Shown: positions 9,801 to 18,090 of the stretch, piece by piece
How positions within the stretch are numbered: the first letter of the stretch is position 1
Layout of the letters: each line of letters starts with the position of its first letter
Made by a program: the position numbers and the translations under genes
Source: Allorhodopirellula solitaria
GTDB taxonomy: Bacteria; Planctomycetota; Planctomycetia; Pirellulales; Pirellulaceae
DNA length: 64,000 nt
Reading direction: 5' to 3'
NCBI RefSeq assembly: GCF_007859855.1
Contig: NZ_SJPK01000003.1
Location: 1-64,000, forward strand
Notes under the pieces: model-generated
Databases searched by the model: none
Told to the model about the DNA's origin: nothing
Seen by the model: only the letters and a program-made list of their open reading frames with translations

Positions 9801-12800
9801 TCTCAGGCTTCATTAACGCCAACGCCTCCTTGATGCCCGCCTCCGCCTGCGTTTTGTATCCGTTCTCACCGCGACCGCTAAACCGCACCGCAGCCTGCAT
9901 GGCCTCGGGGTCATCGAGCGTTTGGCGATACATGCGAATCGCATCGACAGGAAAGTTCAACGCCAACAATCGCTTGCCCGCCCACTGCATACTCTCCAGA
10001 CGCTGATACGATGCATAGGACTGGTCATATTGCTCCGAACCAATACCATTGAGTTGGTCCAGCAGGAGATCTCGAGCGTCCTCTTTTCGACCATCGTCTT
10101 CGTACGCCTGAATCAACTTCGCAACCGGGCTGTATTGCAGTTGGCTCGAGTGATTTCGTGATGGGTTCTTAACCGCTTTCTCGAACAGTCTCATCGCGAG
10201 TTCTTCGGTGTCGGCACTGCGATCGAGTACTTGCCCAATGATCCAACAGGCGTCGGACGGAATGGTCTGCATGACCTCTTCATCGTCCACGATTGATTCC
10301 AACCGCTTCCGTCCCGCTTCATCGCGGTCGGTCGCCAACTCTATCATCGCCAACATGGCCTGCCCGCCCAGCCAATCCGAGTTCGCCTCGGCGGCAGAGC
10401 GAATCGTGGTTTCAAAATCTTCGATGTTGTCAGTGGACTTGATACCCTGCAGGAGCTGGTCAAACTGCGTCGAAACTTCACCGTTGCCGGAATTGGAGTA
10501 GATCCGATCGACTCCCGTCCAGCGATTGGATTTGATGTCCATCGCCGACGGGACGACCATTTTCTTAGCGAACGCGTAGACACGAGGGTTTTTAAGGATT
10601 TCCGGATCGCGAAAGTTCTGGAAAAGGTCTGAGCGATACTGCGGAAACGCGTCAAAGGCTCTTTCGAGCAGAGCGATCGCGACTTCCACGTTCTCACCCT
10701 CTTGCAGTAGCGAGGAGGCCGCTTGTCCGAGGTAGTAGGGCTGGCTGATCGAACTCAAGTCGACCTCAGTAAGGCCTTTAACAAGATCAACCTGCCGTTT
10801 GGCTTGCCGAAAGACTCGTTGGATTTGGTACAGCTCCGACGTGATCCAATTGGGCTGCAGCTTGAGCACCTCCAGGTACTCGTCGCAGGCTTCTGAAATC
10901 TTGGCAGTCTGCTCGAACTGTTTAGCGAGTTGAAGATGCAGCATGGGCGAGTCGGGACGTCGCTCGACCCCTTCGGTCAGCAGCGTGAGTGCTTTCTTTT
11001 TCTCCCCGGTGACCGAATAGAACTCAATCAACTGTTCGAGCAACTTGTCCGAGTCCGGTGAGCGCGCGTACTGCGTCTCCAGTCGCTCGACGAGATCGTT
11101 GAGAGCTCCTGAACGCTGCAGAACGCTAATCGCTTGCTTCCGCACGCCACTCTCGCTGGATTGATATCGCAGCGGATTGCGAGAAGAACGGGCGTTCACC
11201 GACATCGGTGACGAGGTGCGGCGGAGCAGCATGTGGGCGACCTGGTTCGCCTTGTCGGTTTTCCCCTGGCCCTGGTAGAGCATCATCAATGACGCCATGG
11301 ACGAGGCCTGATTGCTGCTGGTCCGTTCGATGCGGGAGATCACGGCATCGGCCATTTCACTGAGGCCGAGCCGGCGCATCCGTTTCACTAAACTCAGCTG
11401 CATCTGCGAACTCAGGCGAAGACCAAACAAACGCTCTGCGGCGGTGCGAGCGCGATCGATGTCACCGATTCGTTCGGCGAGCTGCAAGACGGCAATCTCC
11501 TTTCGCTGCAAAACCTGTTGGTCGCGCGGCTCGATCGACTCGATGATCGTTAACGCGTCGTCAAAGTCACCGCGTTGTTCGTACATGCTCGCCATATCAA
11601 ACTGCATGGACAAATCATTGGGCAACTGCTCGGAAACCTTTGCCATCCACTCGATCGCATCATCTCGCTCGTCCGCCCACCAAGCGGCTCCAGCGAGGTA
11701 GAGTTGGTTGCAGAGAACGGCGACTGAATCCGCATCATCGGCTGCGGCGAGCCGTGTCTGCAAACGATCGACCAAATCACTCCCGACATCGTTCTTGGTC
11801 AAGTTCTCGTGAACCTGACGCAGCAGCGACATCGTTGCGCTGTCGAGGAACAAGCTCGAGGGAGGAAACGCGACATTGACGTTGTTTGACTCCTCGCCAT
11901 AGATGATCAGGACTCGCCGGTTCGTGGTGCTGGTGGTCGCGCGTGGACTCCGCCGAGTTTTGAGGGCGTCGACGAGGCGGCGGTGCTTCGCTTCAGCGAT
12001 GGAGACATCGAGTACGGAATCGAGAATCGTTAGCAATTGATCGTTTTCCTCTGCCGCAGCAAGTTGTCCCATCCAGCGCTGGACCGTGAGGCTTGCCGCC
12101 GCCAGCACGTTGGCATTCGCCTTCGACTGTGCATTCGCCGTGCGATTGCTCCCGCGCGCCGGCGGCTCCACAGGTGCGGCGTCGATCTGCTCAAGTGCGG
12201 CCTGATGCCAACGTTGGAAGTAGGCTTCGATTTCGTCGTCTCGATCTTCTTGCAGTAACAACGCCATCGCAGCAGCGAGTTGTCCTGCAGTCTCTGCTTC
12301 CTGGAGATGTTCGTTGAGCAGCGTTTCCGCTTCCTCTTCGTGCCCTGCCAAGCGGAGTTCTTCCACCAAGGTGTTGAGGAAGACCCCTTCGCCTTTGAAA
12401 ACGCCGGACAGCATTTGATAGCTGCCGCCAATCAGTGCGTATGCTTGCCCGTTGCTGTCATAGGCGATGTTGCCGCCATAGACCGCTGACAAATCGACAT
12501 TCTGATTCTCCTCAGCCAAGTCAGCGTAGCAGTCGCGGACCAACTGCAGATCCTCTTCGTTAAGTGGCGTCTTGGTGACTGCGGCATTCCGCTGGTTACC
12601 TGCGGGTTGGGCATCTCGGAGTGTCAACGACGACAGAAAGAAACGTTTTTCCTCGGTGCCTCCGTCCCTCGCCATCGCGCGAGCGATTTGATAGACCTGT
12701 TGGTTGGAGTCTTGCAATGCAGCGAGATAGAGGGCATCGTAGATTGCGTTTCGTGGAGCGTCGTCCTCCTCTGCCTTTTGATTGATCGCATCGGCGAATG

Positions 12801-15800
12801 ACACCGGATCGTCGTTCCCGTCAGCCGGACTCTCCGCGTCCGCCCCCGTCTCCTGCTCGGCGTCTTGTTGCAACTTGAGCAGCCATCCCATGGCGGCCAT
12901 TCGCGCGACGCCGTAGACGTCGGGTGTCCAAAGCTGCGGCGTCGTCCCCGGTTGGTAGTAACGATTATCGGCGACCAACCCTGTGGCTTGTTGGACCTGG
13001 GCAGCCATGGACCTCATCGCCAACGGCGACTGACGCTGGGGCGCCGCCGACGTGATACCGCGCAAGTTATTCGACTTGGCCTTGGCTTGATCTCGCTTCC
13101 ACTTCGCCTCAGCCGATCTGCCCATGGAATCGTAGGGCAGCGTGAGTGATAGGATTCGATCGAATCGATTTTTGGCCTCTGCGGTCTTCTCCAATTGAGT
13201 CCAGGCGATCGCTTCCCGATAGAGCAGTTCCCAATCGTCGCGTGATTGTGCCAGCAACGGTTCGATGACGTCGATGGCTGCTTCGTTATTTCCCTGCCGC
13301 AGGAGCGAGTCGATTGTCCTCATCTGGCGGATGGGGTCCTCTTCACGGCGCGTCAGCTTGACGAAGATCTCCCGCGCCTCGTCGGTCTGCCCATTGGACA
13401 TCAGCATCGTCGCCAGAGGGAACTCGGTCTCGTGACCGGGAGCGATCGCGACGAGTTGACGTTGGTAGCCGATTGCGGCATCGAGTTCGGCGCCGTCCTG
13501 ACAAAGTTTCGCTAACTGATTGAGTAGATTGGTGTCGCGGGTGTCTTCGCTCAGCAAACTTTCGAGTTCCTGTCGCGCCGCTCCGAAATCGCCCGTCGTG
13601 TGCCAAGCCTGTGCCAGACAAATTGTCAGTTCACGCCGTAGATCCTCTTCTCGTCGATCTCGTTCAAAGCGTTCGATCAGTTTGTCGAACCGATTCGTCT
13701 GCTGGTAAAGGTTGGCGAGTTTCGTCGTCAGGCTGACCTTATCTTCGACTTCGTCAGACTTCTCGAAGGCACGCCAGTACACTTCGATCGCTTCATCCGA
13801 ACGCAGCTGTTCAGCGAGGGCCGCGCCAAGGGCCATGATCAGATGCGGTTCATTGGGATTGATACGGACGGCTTTGCGGAGTGCCTCGAGTCCGTCTTCA
13901 GTTTGCCCCATGCGAAAACACATCTGGGCGTAGAACTCATAGTGATCGGTATTGCCCGGGGCAGAAACGATTAACTCCTTGGCTGCCGCGAGCGCCTCAT
14001 CGGAGCGTCCGAGTTGGGCTTCCAGACGGGACACGTTCATCAGATGATCACCGCGAGAGCGGCGATCGATCTGGGCCAGTTTCCGGCTCGTGTTCGCTGC
14101 TCGCTCGTAATTGCCTGACGTTTCGGCGATCCGCGCCGCTGCGGTCAGGGCGATGATGGACTTCGGATCGATCTCGATCGCTCGGTCGATCGCTGCCGTC
14201 GCATCGGCCCAACGCCGGGCAGCCTCATAATACCGGGCGAGCCGAAACCAATCAGTGGACGTAGCATCGGGCTTTTCACGCAGCCCTTCGGCCAATCTTT
14301 CGGACTCTTCCTCGAGCCGTTGGCTCGTCTGCAGAATTTCAATTCGCTGCGTCACGACAGATTCCCGCTCGTCTTCATTCGCGGCGAGTTCCCGGGCTCG
14401 ATCGATGTACGCGATCGCATCGTCAAACTTGTCGGCGCGGCTATGGTAGTCCGCGGCGCGGATTTGCAGGTGAAAGCTCTTGGGGTCGAGCTCAACAGCA
14501 GCAGCGATCTCCTCGACCGCTTTCTCCGGGAACCCGAAACTGTTGTAAACCTCCGCCAATCGGGTCAGGTTCACGGCGGTTTTTCGGTCGCCTTGTGCGA
14601 TCCCCGACCAGACACCAAGTGCTTCCTCGGGTCGTTTTCGGATGAAAAGGAACTCGCCTAAGTACTCCCGATACTGCGGGTCGGCGGGTGCCAATTCAAT
14701 TCCACGTCGATATAGCTCCTCGGCTTGCGGAAAGAGATTGTTCTGCCGAAACAGGTCGGCGACCTGCGAGACGACGACGGCGTCGTCTTGATGCCCCTCC
14801 AACATCCGGTTCCAGATCCGTTCGGCTTGCTGTTCTCGATCTGCTTTGGCCATCTCCTTGTTTCGCAGGACGAGCTTGCCCCAGTCGCGTAGGAAGTCAG
14901 GGTTGCCCGGTGCCGATTCCACGAGGGCTTCGTACTGTTCAATCGCTTCAGCAAAGCGTTGGTCATTGACCAACAGATCGATATAAGACTTCCGTAGATC
15001 GGTTCGCGATGGTGCCAGTTCGAGTGCTTTCTCCATCCACTGTCTCGCTTCGGGCATCCGCGCCGAGGATGCGAGGAAGCGTGCCAAACGCGACATCCCG
15101 TCGATATCATCGGGATGGGCTTCGAGCCAACGCTCGTAATACTTGACCAAATTGTCCTGGTCGCCCGAACGGAGGAACACGTCGTCGATCCGGCGGCGAA
15201 CGTCACGATACAGCCAACCGTCCGGGTTCAGGTCCGACAAGATCTTCTCGAGTGCGGCGATCCCCTCATCCCGCTCTCCAGTTTTAATCCGCAGTTCCGC
15301 TGCGGCGACTTCATACATCACGCGGCGGTAGTCATCGTTGACGAGCGTCGCCAAGGTCTCATACTTCGGCAACGCCAGAGCGGGCTGGCCCTCTTCAGCC
15401 AGGGTGACAGCGATCTGCTCGAGCACGCGGGGGTCGTCGGGGAACAGCGATTCAAGTCTTTGCCAAACTTCCATCGCATCGTCGGTGCGCTGGGCGCGTT
15501 GGTGGACACGGCCGAGCTGTTGATAGATTTCTAACAGATCGGCGCGACGTGGCTCACATGCGATCGCGCGTTCCATCGACGCGACCGCTTCCTGGGCTTG
15601 GCCAATCCGCAACTGAGATTGGGCGAGATAGTAGGGAGCCATGGCATCATCGGGACGCAGCTCTTCGGCTCGCTCGAACGCGTCAACCGCCGCCCCATCA
15701 TTGCCACGCTGAGATTCAAAGAGGCCGAGCAGCATCGAGGCGGCACCGTCATCGGCCGCCTCCTTCGCTTCTTCCTCGAGCGAATCGACCAACTCATCGA

Positions 15801-16059
15801 GTGTTCCAAATTCGATATGGTGTCCGTAGACGCGGTCCAGCGCCGTGCCACGCCTTGGGTTTCTTTTGAGGATCGATAGAAACCGCTCGGCCGTTTGGAT
15901 CTGGCGAAGTTCGTCTTCGGAAAGCTCGTCCGCAACGACGGCGTTATCATCGGCTACACTTTGAGGTGCCGCGTCCAAGGTAGGCAGTGGCGCGGCGATG
16001 CCTGCCCATCCGACGACCATACTCAAGATCAAGTATTTTGAAGCGTTCGCAAATTTCAC
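3898..16059 (-). CDS. giant exported TPR protein with C-terminal LamG/DUF1583-like domains
   Basis: Encodes 4,053 residues from a GTG at 16059, chosen because AGAGG stands just upstream and VKFANASKYLILSMVVGW... then begins an N-terminal signal peptide ending near LDAAPQS. The longer frame to 16149 adds 30 residues without a leader. Residues ~45 to ~2,800 are an almost continuous helical array with many recognisable TPR units (for example PDDAMAPYYLAQSQLRIGQA). From ~2,900 come two similar beta-rich modules (about 2,900-3,230 and 3,540-3,820), each with a 'YS(I)NG ... NPWLML/PWLTL ... I(E/T)G(S/T)P(V/T)IP' pattern. Helical repeats separate them, and a last beta domain ends the protein. This architecture fits the planctomycete DUF1583 family and resembles concanavalin/LamG folds. 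It is probably periplasmic or surface-bound and scaffolding. It faces the moxR operon divergently, which suggests a functional link. The molecular role is unknown. Confidence 0.9.
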   Translation of the reverse strand: MKFANASKYLILSMVVGWAGIAAPLPTLDAAPQSVADDNAVVADELSEDELRQIQTAERFLSILKRNPRRGTALDRVYGHHIEFGTLDELVDSLEEEAKEAADDGAASMLLGLFESQRGNDGAAVDAFERAEELRPDDAMAPYYLAQSQLRIGQAQEAVASMERAIACEPRRADLLEIYQQLGRVHQRAQRTDDAMEVWQRLESLFPDDPRVLEQIAVTLAEEGQPALALPKYETLATLVNDDYRRVMYEVAAAELRIKTGERDEGIAALEKILSDLNPDGWLYRDVRRRIDDVFLRSGDQDNLVKYYERWLEAHPDDIDGMSRLARFLASSARMPEARQWMEKALELAPSRTDLRKSYIDLLVNDQRFAEAIEQYEALVESAPGNPDFLRDWGKLVLRNKEMAKADREQQAERIWNRMLEGHQDDAVVVSQVADLFRQNNLFPQAEELYRRGIELAPADPQYREYLGEFLFIRKRPEEALGVWSGIAQGDRKTAVNLTRLAEVYNSFGFPEKAVEEIAAAVELDPKSFHLQIRAADYHSRADKFDDAIAYIDRARELAANEDERESVVTQRIEILQTSQRLEEESERLAEGLREKPDATSTDWFRLARYYEAARRWADATAAIDRAIEIDPKSIIALTAAARIAETSGNYERAANTSRKLAQIDRRSRGDHLMNVSRLEAQLGRSDEALAAAKELIVSAPGNTDHYEFYAQMCFRMGQTEDGLEALRKAVRINPNEPHLIMALGAALAEQLRSDEAIEVYWRAFEKSDEVEDKVSLTTKLANLYQQTNRFDKLIERFERDRREEDLRRELTICLAQAWHTTGDFGAARQELESLLSEDTRDTNLLNQLAKLCQDGAELDAAIGYQRQLVAIAPGHETEFPLATMLMSNGQTDEAREIFVKLTRREEDPIRQMRTIDSLLRQGNNEAAIDVIEPLLAQSRDDWELLYREAIAWTQLEKTAEAKNRFDRILSLTLPYDSMGRSAEAKWKRDQAKAKSNNLRGITSAAPQRQSPLAMRSMAAQVQQATGLVADNRYYQPGTTPQLWTPDVYGVARMAAMGWLLKLQQDAEQETGADAESPADGNDDPVSFADAINQKAEEDDAPRNAIYDALYLAALQDSNQQVYQIARAMARDGGTEEKRFFLSSLTLRDAQPAGNQRNAAVTKTPLNEEDLQLVRDCYADLAEENQNVDLSAVYGGNIAYDSNGQAYALIGGSYQMLSGVFKGEGVFLNTLVEELRLAGHEEEAETLLNEHLQEAETAGQLAAAMALLLQEDRDDEIEAYFQRWHQAALEQIDAAPVEPPARGSNRTANAQSKANANVLAAASLTVQRWMGQLAAAEENDQLLTILDSVLDVSIAEAKHRRLVDALKTRRSPRATTSTTNRRVLIIYGEESNNVNVAFPPSSLFLDSATMSLLRQVHENLTKNDVGSDLVDRLQTRLAAADDADSVAVLCNQLYLAGAAWWADERDDAIEWMAKVSEQLPNDLSMQFDMASMYEQRGDFDDALTIIESIEPRDQQVLQRKEIAVLQLAERIGDIDRARTAAERLFGLRLSSQMQLSLVKRMRRLGLSEMADAVISRIERTSSNQASSMASLMMLYQGQGKTDKANQVAHMLLRRTSSPMSVNARSSRNPLRYQSSESGVRKQAISVLQRSGALNDLVERLETQYARSPDSDKLLEQLIEFYSVTGEKKKALTLLTEGVERRPDSPMLHLQLAKQFEQTAKISEACDEYLEVLKLQPNWITSELYQIQRVFRQAKRQVDLVKGLTEVDLSSISQPYYLGQAASSLLQEGENVEVAIALLERAFDAFPQYRSDLFQNFRDPEILKNPRVYAFAKKMVVPSAMDIKSNRWTGVDRIYSNSGNGEVSTQFDQLLQGIKSTDNIEDFETTIRSAAEANSDWLGGQAMLAMIELATDRDEAGRKRLESIVDDEEVMQTIPSDACWIIGQVLDRSADTEELAMRLFEKAVKNPSRNHSSQLQYSPVAKLIQAYEDDGRKEDARDLLLDQLNGIGSEQYDQSYASYQRLESMQWAGKRLLALNFPVDAIRMYRQTLDDPEAMQAAVRFSGRGENGYKTQAEAGIKEALALMKPEMADEMVAQLLSVDGEAASRGAAVDLMVGIPGVDASSVQPMESAYVALLIRLSQDTESATAIVKRLDDLGRQYPDDVSIAIADAAWKLQSGREGAGAAVDRVSSIVESNPLEAIAQGRRPNSRQRKNAASYLPVWLVARQCLSQPERREVGQSLAEVALTAAERQVSFKDQTSVLFEWGQRLAEQGDIEGAQKRWSQLLDTVTQRPTTSGKTANEGSDTKKDFVPPLTVSQFRVAALVGKAAAQRGMPALSRKAVREALRGGFPVADVSSDSLSNSQSNPYAIVTSSSSSNDASADPIETEVVQSLKGIVQLWSGEQYPPSESFDVLAAMVLPDNRPQEVLMYVDADIFAGEAQGLAEPLIESAAAADRLDELARRLDERAEGGTNRVAIPAMETLIAIARGEMETANEKITQLATASATGLSTADAQIAFLAARRAFAHGDLKAAAFPILRRSLEDKMNSVSANNSTELNLSASLPRLVNEYLASVGDAEAVQEYVESLLASRQTYYSRYSGDYGLYQQWRDLAEIAAQTAKLKLPNLTLNLVARTLDFDVANYSRPALDQPLSAISNTLRSVPAQQRYRTWKDWTLPAANRLAIRFLAEPTRSRYIPAAFLEGELAGDDQNPIRIVSNFTELVAAAEAADQLEDLRSEVEPLVEAGMPDAEPLLGLIAIAMDDQSTAIAINESLASSMKERSKTVNSRRGTPMLFGDYLVLQACFQSEVMSPLFDDQYANLRSRMIENSQVQLMNFLVRDWNARVSSPAPRSSAYTDFKHWIPATADKDRSGTQPWWTSYQNQLVHLWGPKHDHLYLQYPLTGDFSLSIERFDDSWAESSVGINGMKINSENGRTTIKSISDHESITRKDSFNRARPAFGTVRFDSQDSQLTYSINGQSVYTEPASSSSPWLTLTTWDLRFGAMRNLQIEGSPVIPREVAMIGEDRLDGWNCSAFGESQPRHRLMGETPEDENSSLAYYQKQEPAEFDWNVVDGVLKGRAMQSASGSPRQSWIQYERPLCDGDQVSYEFYYVPGQSVAHPAIGGVAMMLQPDGVMSHWISVPAWDGAGALPADNTMIEADCRRGPQSLPLQPNEWNRVSVKLAQGVTVVSLNDEIVFERPVEPQLSTRFGVFRYQNQAAQVRNLRLSGDWPEQWNDALVARITELEQPLSDEQRREVGAIVNDVPIAIQAGDAVSSARQQSPEDAYEMLKAWVLPSPDHANTRLYYSLGQPPEDEVLANVLSPAVELIRLAADLKKIDELAAALEQLPEDASGRDAHNRSALSGLIALQTGDETAARLALQQAWQLLRDHATDDWTARQRHAEWVLAWQAAHEARYRTAALDLTRELRWAERDGNRKSGDNRFSRHVHALFGDIEQLQRFSSPESKSLADDGVTQWQSVAYWNPKTRWEGFRPSTWVGAKGSLQHMPSEAWSQLFFQSPLRGKFAVQAQHSNMGHEEISIGYGEHAAQPTYDLKDVRVHTLMHGSKSVAGSVELPHWDHRTNTRLEVDGDKLTTYSNGVKIHEETLESSANPWLMLQSDSPTNYSAISDLRITGTPTIPAEIDLIDINKWSGWRVDMYGGWHSMDSASGAPWKRDGDELVGSLHPNSRSENFEGLMLYQRPMLEDGVIEMECWYEPGAYEVHPALGLNAFLIAPDGVRRHRLTDTWYESSGLPADNVDDIDGAAETVPLKENAWNHVRLQLAGDRLTIAVNDVDVLAWDVTLPKSERQFGLFRYITQTECRVRKLTYRGDWPKSLPTVAEQDLAAPPGGAFAVSGSTTTLETLDQFQAAGFTVKGPADRTRQTSAGIEQFLHDSKGYESWPALDLNRVIEGDFQVTVDYADLEITPVQEGWGVVTGLRIEMDDREKSLCELQMSLDPEGRLICRTHVSHQLPSGEDTFHEGFHVHDVETAGRLRMIRRGGQMHCLTAAADSDNFRWLAAYPVGTAAVKSIEYGSKCSDSAATVEITLKRLSLTEQE

Positions 16060-16196
16060 CGGATAACCTCTGAAAAGAAATAGTCGCCTGTCGCTATCGT
16101 CCAAGGACATCCAACAAAATAACACAACGCAACTGCAGCGTGGCGTCATTGCGGATAGAATCGCGACAAGCTTTCCTCCTCCATGAGACTTCTTCG

Positions 16197-17207
16197 ATGA
16201 CCATCGACGACCAATTGAAACAGCAACTCGACAATTTTCGTCGTGATTTTGATCTTCTGAAATCGGAGATCGCCAAGGTGATCGTCGGCCAACATGAGAT
16301 CCTCGACGATATGCTGATCTCGTTGATCGCTGGCGGTCACGTGTTGCTCGAAGGGGTTCCAGGACTGGGCAAAACGCTGACGGTTCGTACTCTCGCCGAA
16401 GCGTTGCATTTGGATTTCCATCGGATCCAGTTCACCCCCGACCTGATGCCGGCAGACCTCATCGGCACCCAGGTGATCGTGGAATCGCCCGACGGTCGCA
16501 AGGGATTCGAGTTTCAACGCGGGCCCTTGTTCGCCAACGTGCTGTTGGCTGATGAGATCAACCGGGCGACGCCCAAAACTCAATCAGCGTTGCTCGAGGC
16601 GATGCAGGAACACAGCGTCACGGTGGCGGGGACAACCCACCAACTCGCGGAGCCTTTCTTTGTGATGGCGACCCAGAACCCGCTCGAGATGGAAGGCACC
16701 TATCCGCTGCCCGAAGCCCAATTGGATCGGTTCTTCTGCAAGCTTTTGGTCAAGTATCCGACGGTGAGTGATCTCGAGACGATTCTCGACCGCACCACCG
16801 AATCGATTCATCCTCGCGCCGAAGCCGTGATGACGGGCGAACGCATCCTGGAGATGTCCGCGCTCGCTCGCCTGATCCCCATCGCCTCGGACGTGCGACG
16901 CTATGGCATCGCTATGGTCGTCGCCACGCACCCTGAGCATGAACTCGCCGCCGAGGCGACCAAGAAGTATGTCCGTTATGGAGCGTCACCGCGAGGTTTG
17001 CAGTCACTCATCTTGGGTGCCAAGATTCGCGCGATTCTCGACAACCGATACCATGTCGCTCGTGAAGACCTGCGTTGCATGGCGACGCCTGTGCTGCGAC
17101 ATCGGTTGATCCTGAATTTCGAAGGTCAGGCCGAGGGCATCAGTGCGGATGACGTGATCGCTAAGATCATCGCTGACGTTGCCGAAGATTCGTTGGCGGC
17201 AGCGTGA
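16197..17207 (+). CDS. MoxR-family AAA+ ATPase
   Basis: Encodes 336 residues from ATG 16197 (MTIDDQLKQ). The frame extends to 16140, but the extra residues overlap the divergent promoter region. Walker A is GVPGLGKT at 53-60, Walker B is VLLADE at 115-120 followed by INRATPKTQ, and sensor 1 is in FVMATQNP with Asn161. The helix-2 insert typical of MoxR (PADLIGTQ) is present, as is the C-terminal lid domain. MoxR proteins act as chaperone-like ATPases that work with VWA partners encoded beside them to mature or insert protein complexes. Here the partners follow at once: the next start codon overlaps this stop by four bases. Cytoplasmic. Specific client unknown; the divergent giant TPR protein is a candidate by position only. 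Confidence 0.95.
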   Translation: MTIDDQLKQQLDNFRRDFDLLKSEIAKVIVGQHEILDDMLISLIAGGHVLLEGVPGLGKTLTVRTLAEALHLDFHRIQFTPDLMPADLIGTQVIVESPDGRKGFEFQRGPLFANVLLADEINRATPKTQSALLEAMQEHSVTVAGTTHQLAEPFFVMATQNPLEMEGTYPLPEAQLDRFFCKLLVKYPTVSDLETILDRTTESIHPRAEAVMTGERILEMSALARLIPIASDVRRYGIAMVVATHPEHELAAEATKKYVRYGASPRGLQSLILGAKIRAILDNRYHVAREDLRCMATPVLRHRLILNFEGQAEGISADDVIAKIIADVAEDSLAAA

Positions 17208-18085
17208 GCGAGCTCTTTCCACCCGATTTTCTGACAAGATTGGAATACCTTTCCATCATGTCCAAACGTGTCTTCCGCGGCACGTTGCTGGCCCAGCGCC
17301 GGACGACGCAGATGGGATCGGGGATTGAGTTTTCCGACCACCGCGAATACACGCCCGGTGATGACCTCCGTTACTTGGACTGGAATATCTACGCTCGTCA
17401 CGGAGACCTGCTGCTCAAACGATTCCAAGAAGAACAGGATCTGCACGTTTACCTTTTGCTCGATTGTTCGCCGAGCATGGTGATGGGCGATCCTGCTAAG
17501 TTTGACTTAGCACGCCATCTCACCGCCGCACTCGCCTACATTGCTCTGGCGGACTTGGACCGCATCGCAGTGCTTGCCTACGCCGACGGAATTGTCGAAG
17601 AATTTCCTGTCACGCGCGGCAAGGCTCGGATCTTGGCGTTGATGCGGTTTTTAGAGTCACTCTCACCATCGGGTGAGGACACGCATCTGTCTCGGGCGGT
17701 CCAGGGATTGGTGCATCGTGGGGCGAGATCGGGGTTGGCGGTCGTGATCAGCGATCTGTTTGATCCCAATGGCTTTCAACCAGGACTCGATCTGCTGCGT
17801 TCACGTCGCTTCGATGCTCACGTGCTGCAGCTACACGCCCCCCAGGAAGCCGATCCCAAACTGCTCGGCGACGCCGAGCTGATCGACGTGGAAACCGATT
17901 CGGTGCGAATGGTGACGGTTACTGAAAAACATTTGCGTTCGTACAAGAAACTGTTTCAGGCTCACCAACAGTCCGTCCGTGATTACTGTGCCAACTACGG
18001 CCTCGGCTGCACGCAGTCGCCGTCGACGGTGCCATTTGACCAGCTGGTGATGAGCATGATGCGAACTTCGGCAACGGGAGAGTAA
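17204..18085 (+). CDS. DUF58 domain protein (VWA-like, MoxR partner)
   Basis: Encodes 293 residues from a GTG that overlaps the moxR stop (GTGA), implying translational coupling. The DUF58 hallmark lies at about 40-63, with GIEFSDHREYTPGDDLRYLDW and the following NIYARHGDLLLK. A metal-site-like DCSPS (D87, S89, S91) in LLLDCSPSM agrees with a VWA/integrin fold. There is no signal peptide or membrane segment, so the protein is cytosolic. In MoxR-Bat clusters DUF58 proteins are constant partners of the ATPase. Length is normal for the family. Five bases separate it from the next gene. Confidence 0.93.
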   Translation: MSELFPPDFLTRLEYLSIMSKRVFRGTLLAQRRTTQMGSGIEFSDHREYTPGDDLRYLDWNIYARHGDLLLKRFQEEQDLHVYLLLDCSPSMVMGDPAKFDLARHLTAALAYIALADLDRIAVLAYADGIVEEFPVTRGKARILALMRFLESLSPSGEDTHLSRAVQGLVHRGARSGLAVVISDLFDPNGFQPGLDLLRSRRFDAHVLQLHAPQEADPKLLGDAELIDVETDSVRMVTVTEKHLRSYKKLFQAHQQSVRDYCANYGLGCTQSPSTVPFDQLVMSMMRTSATGE

Positions 18086-18090
18086 CTGCG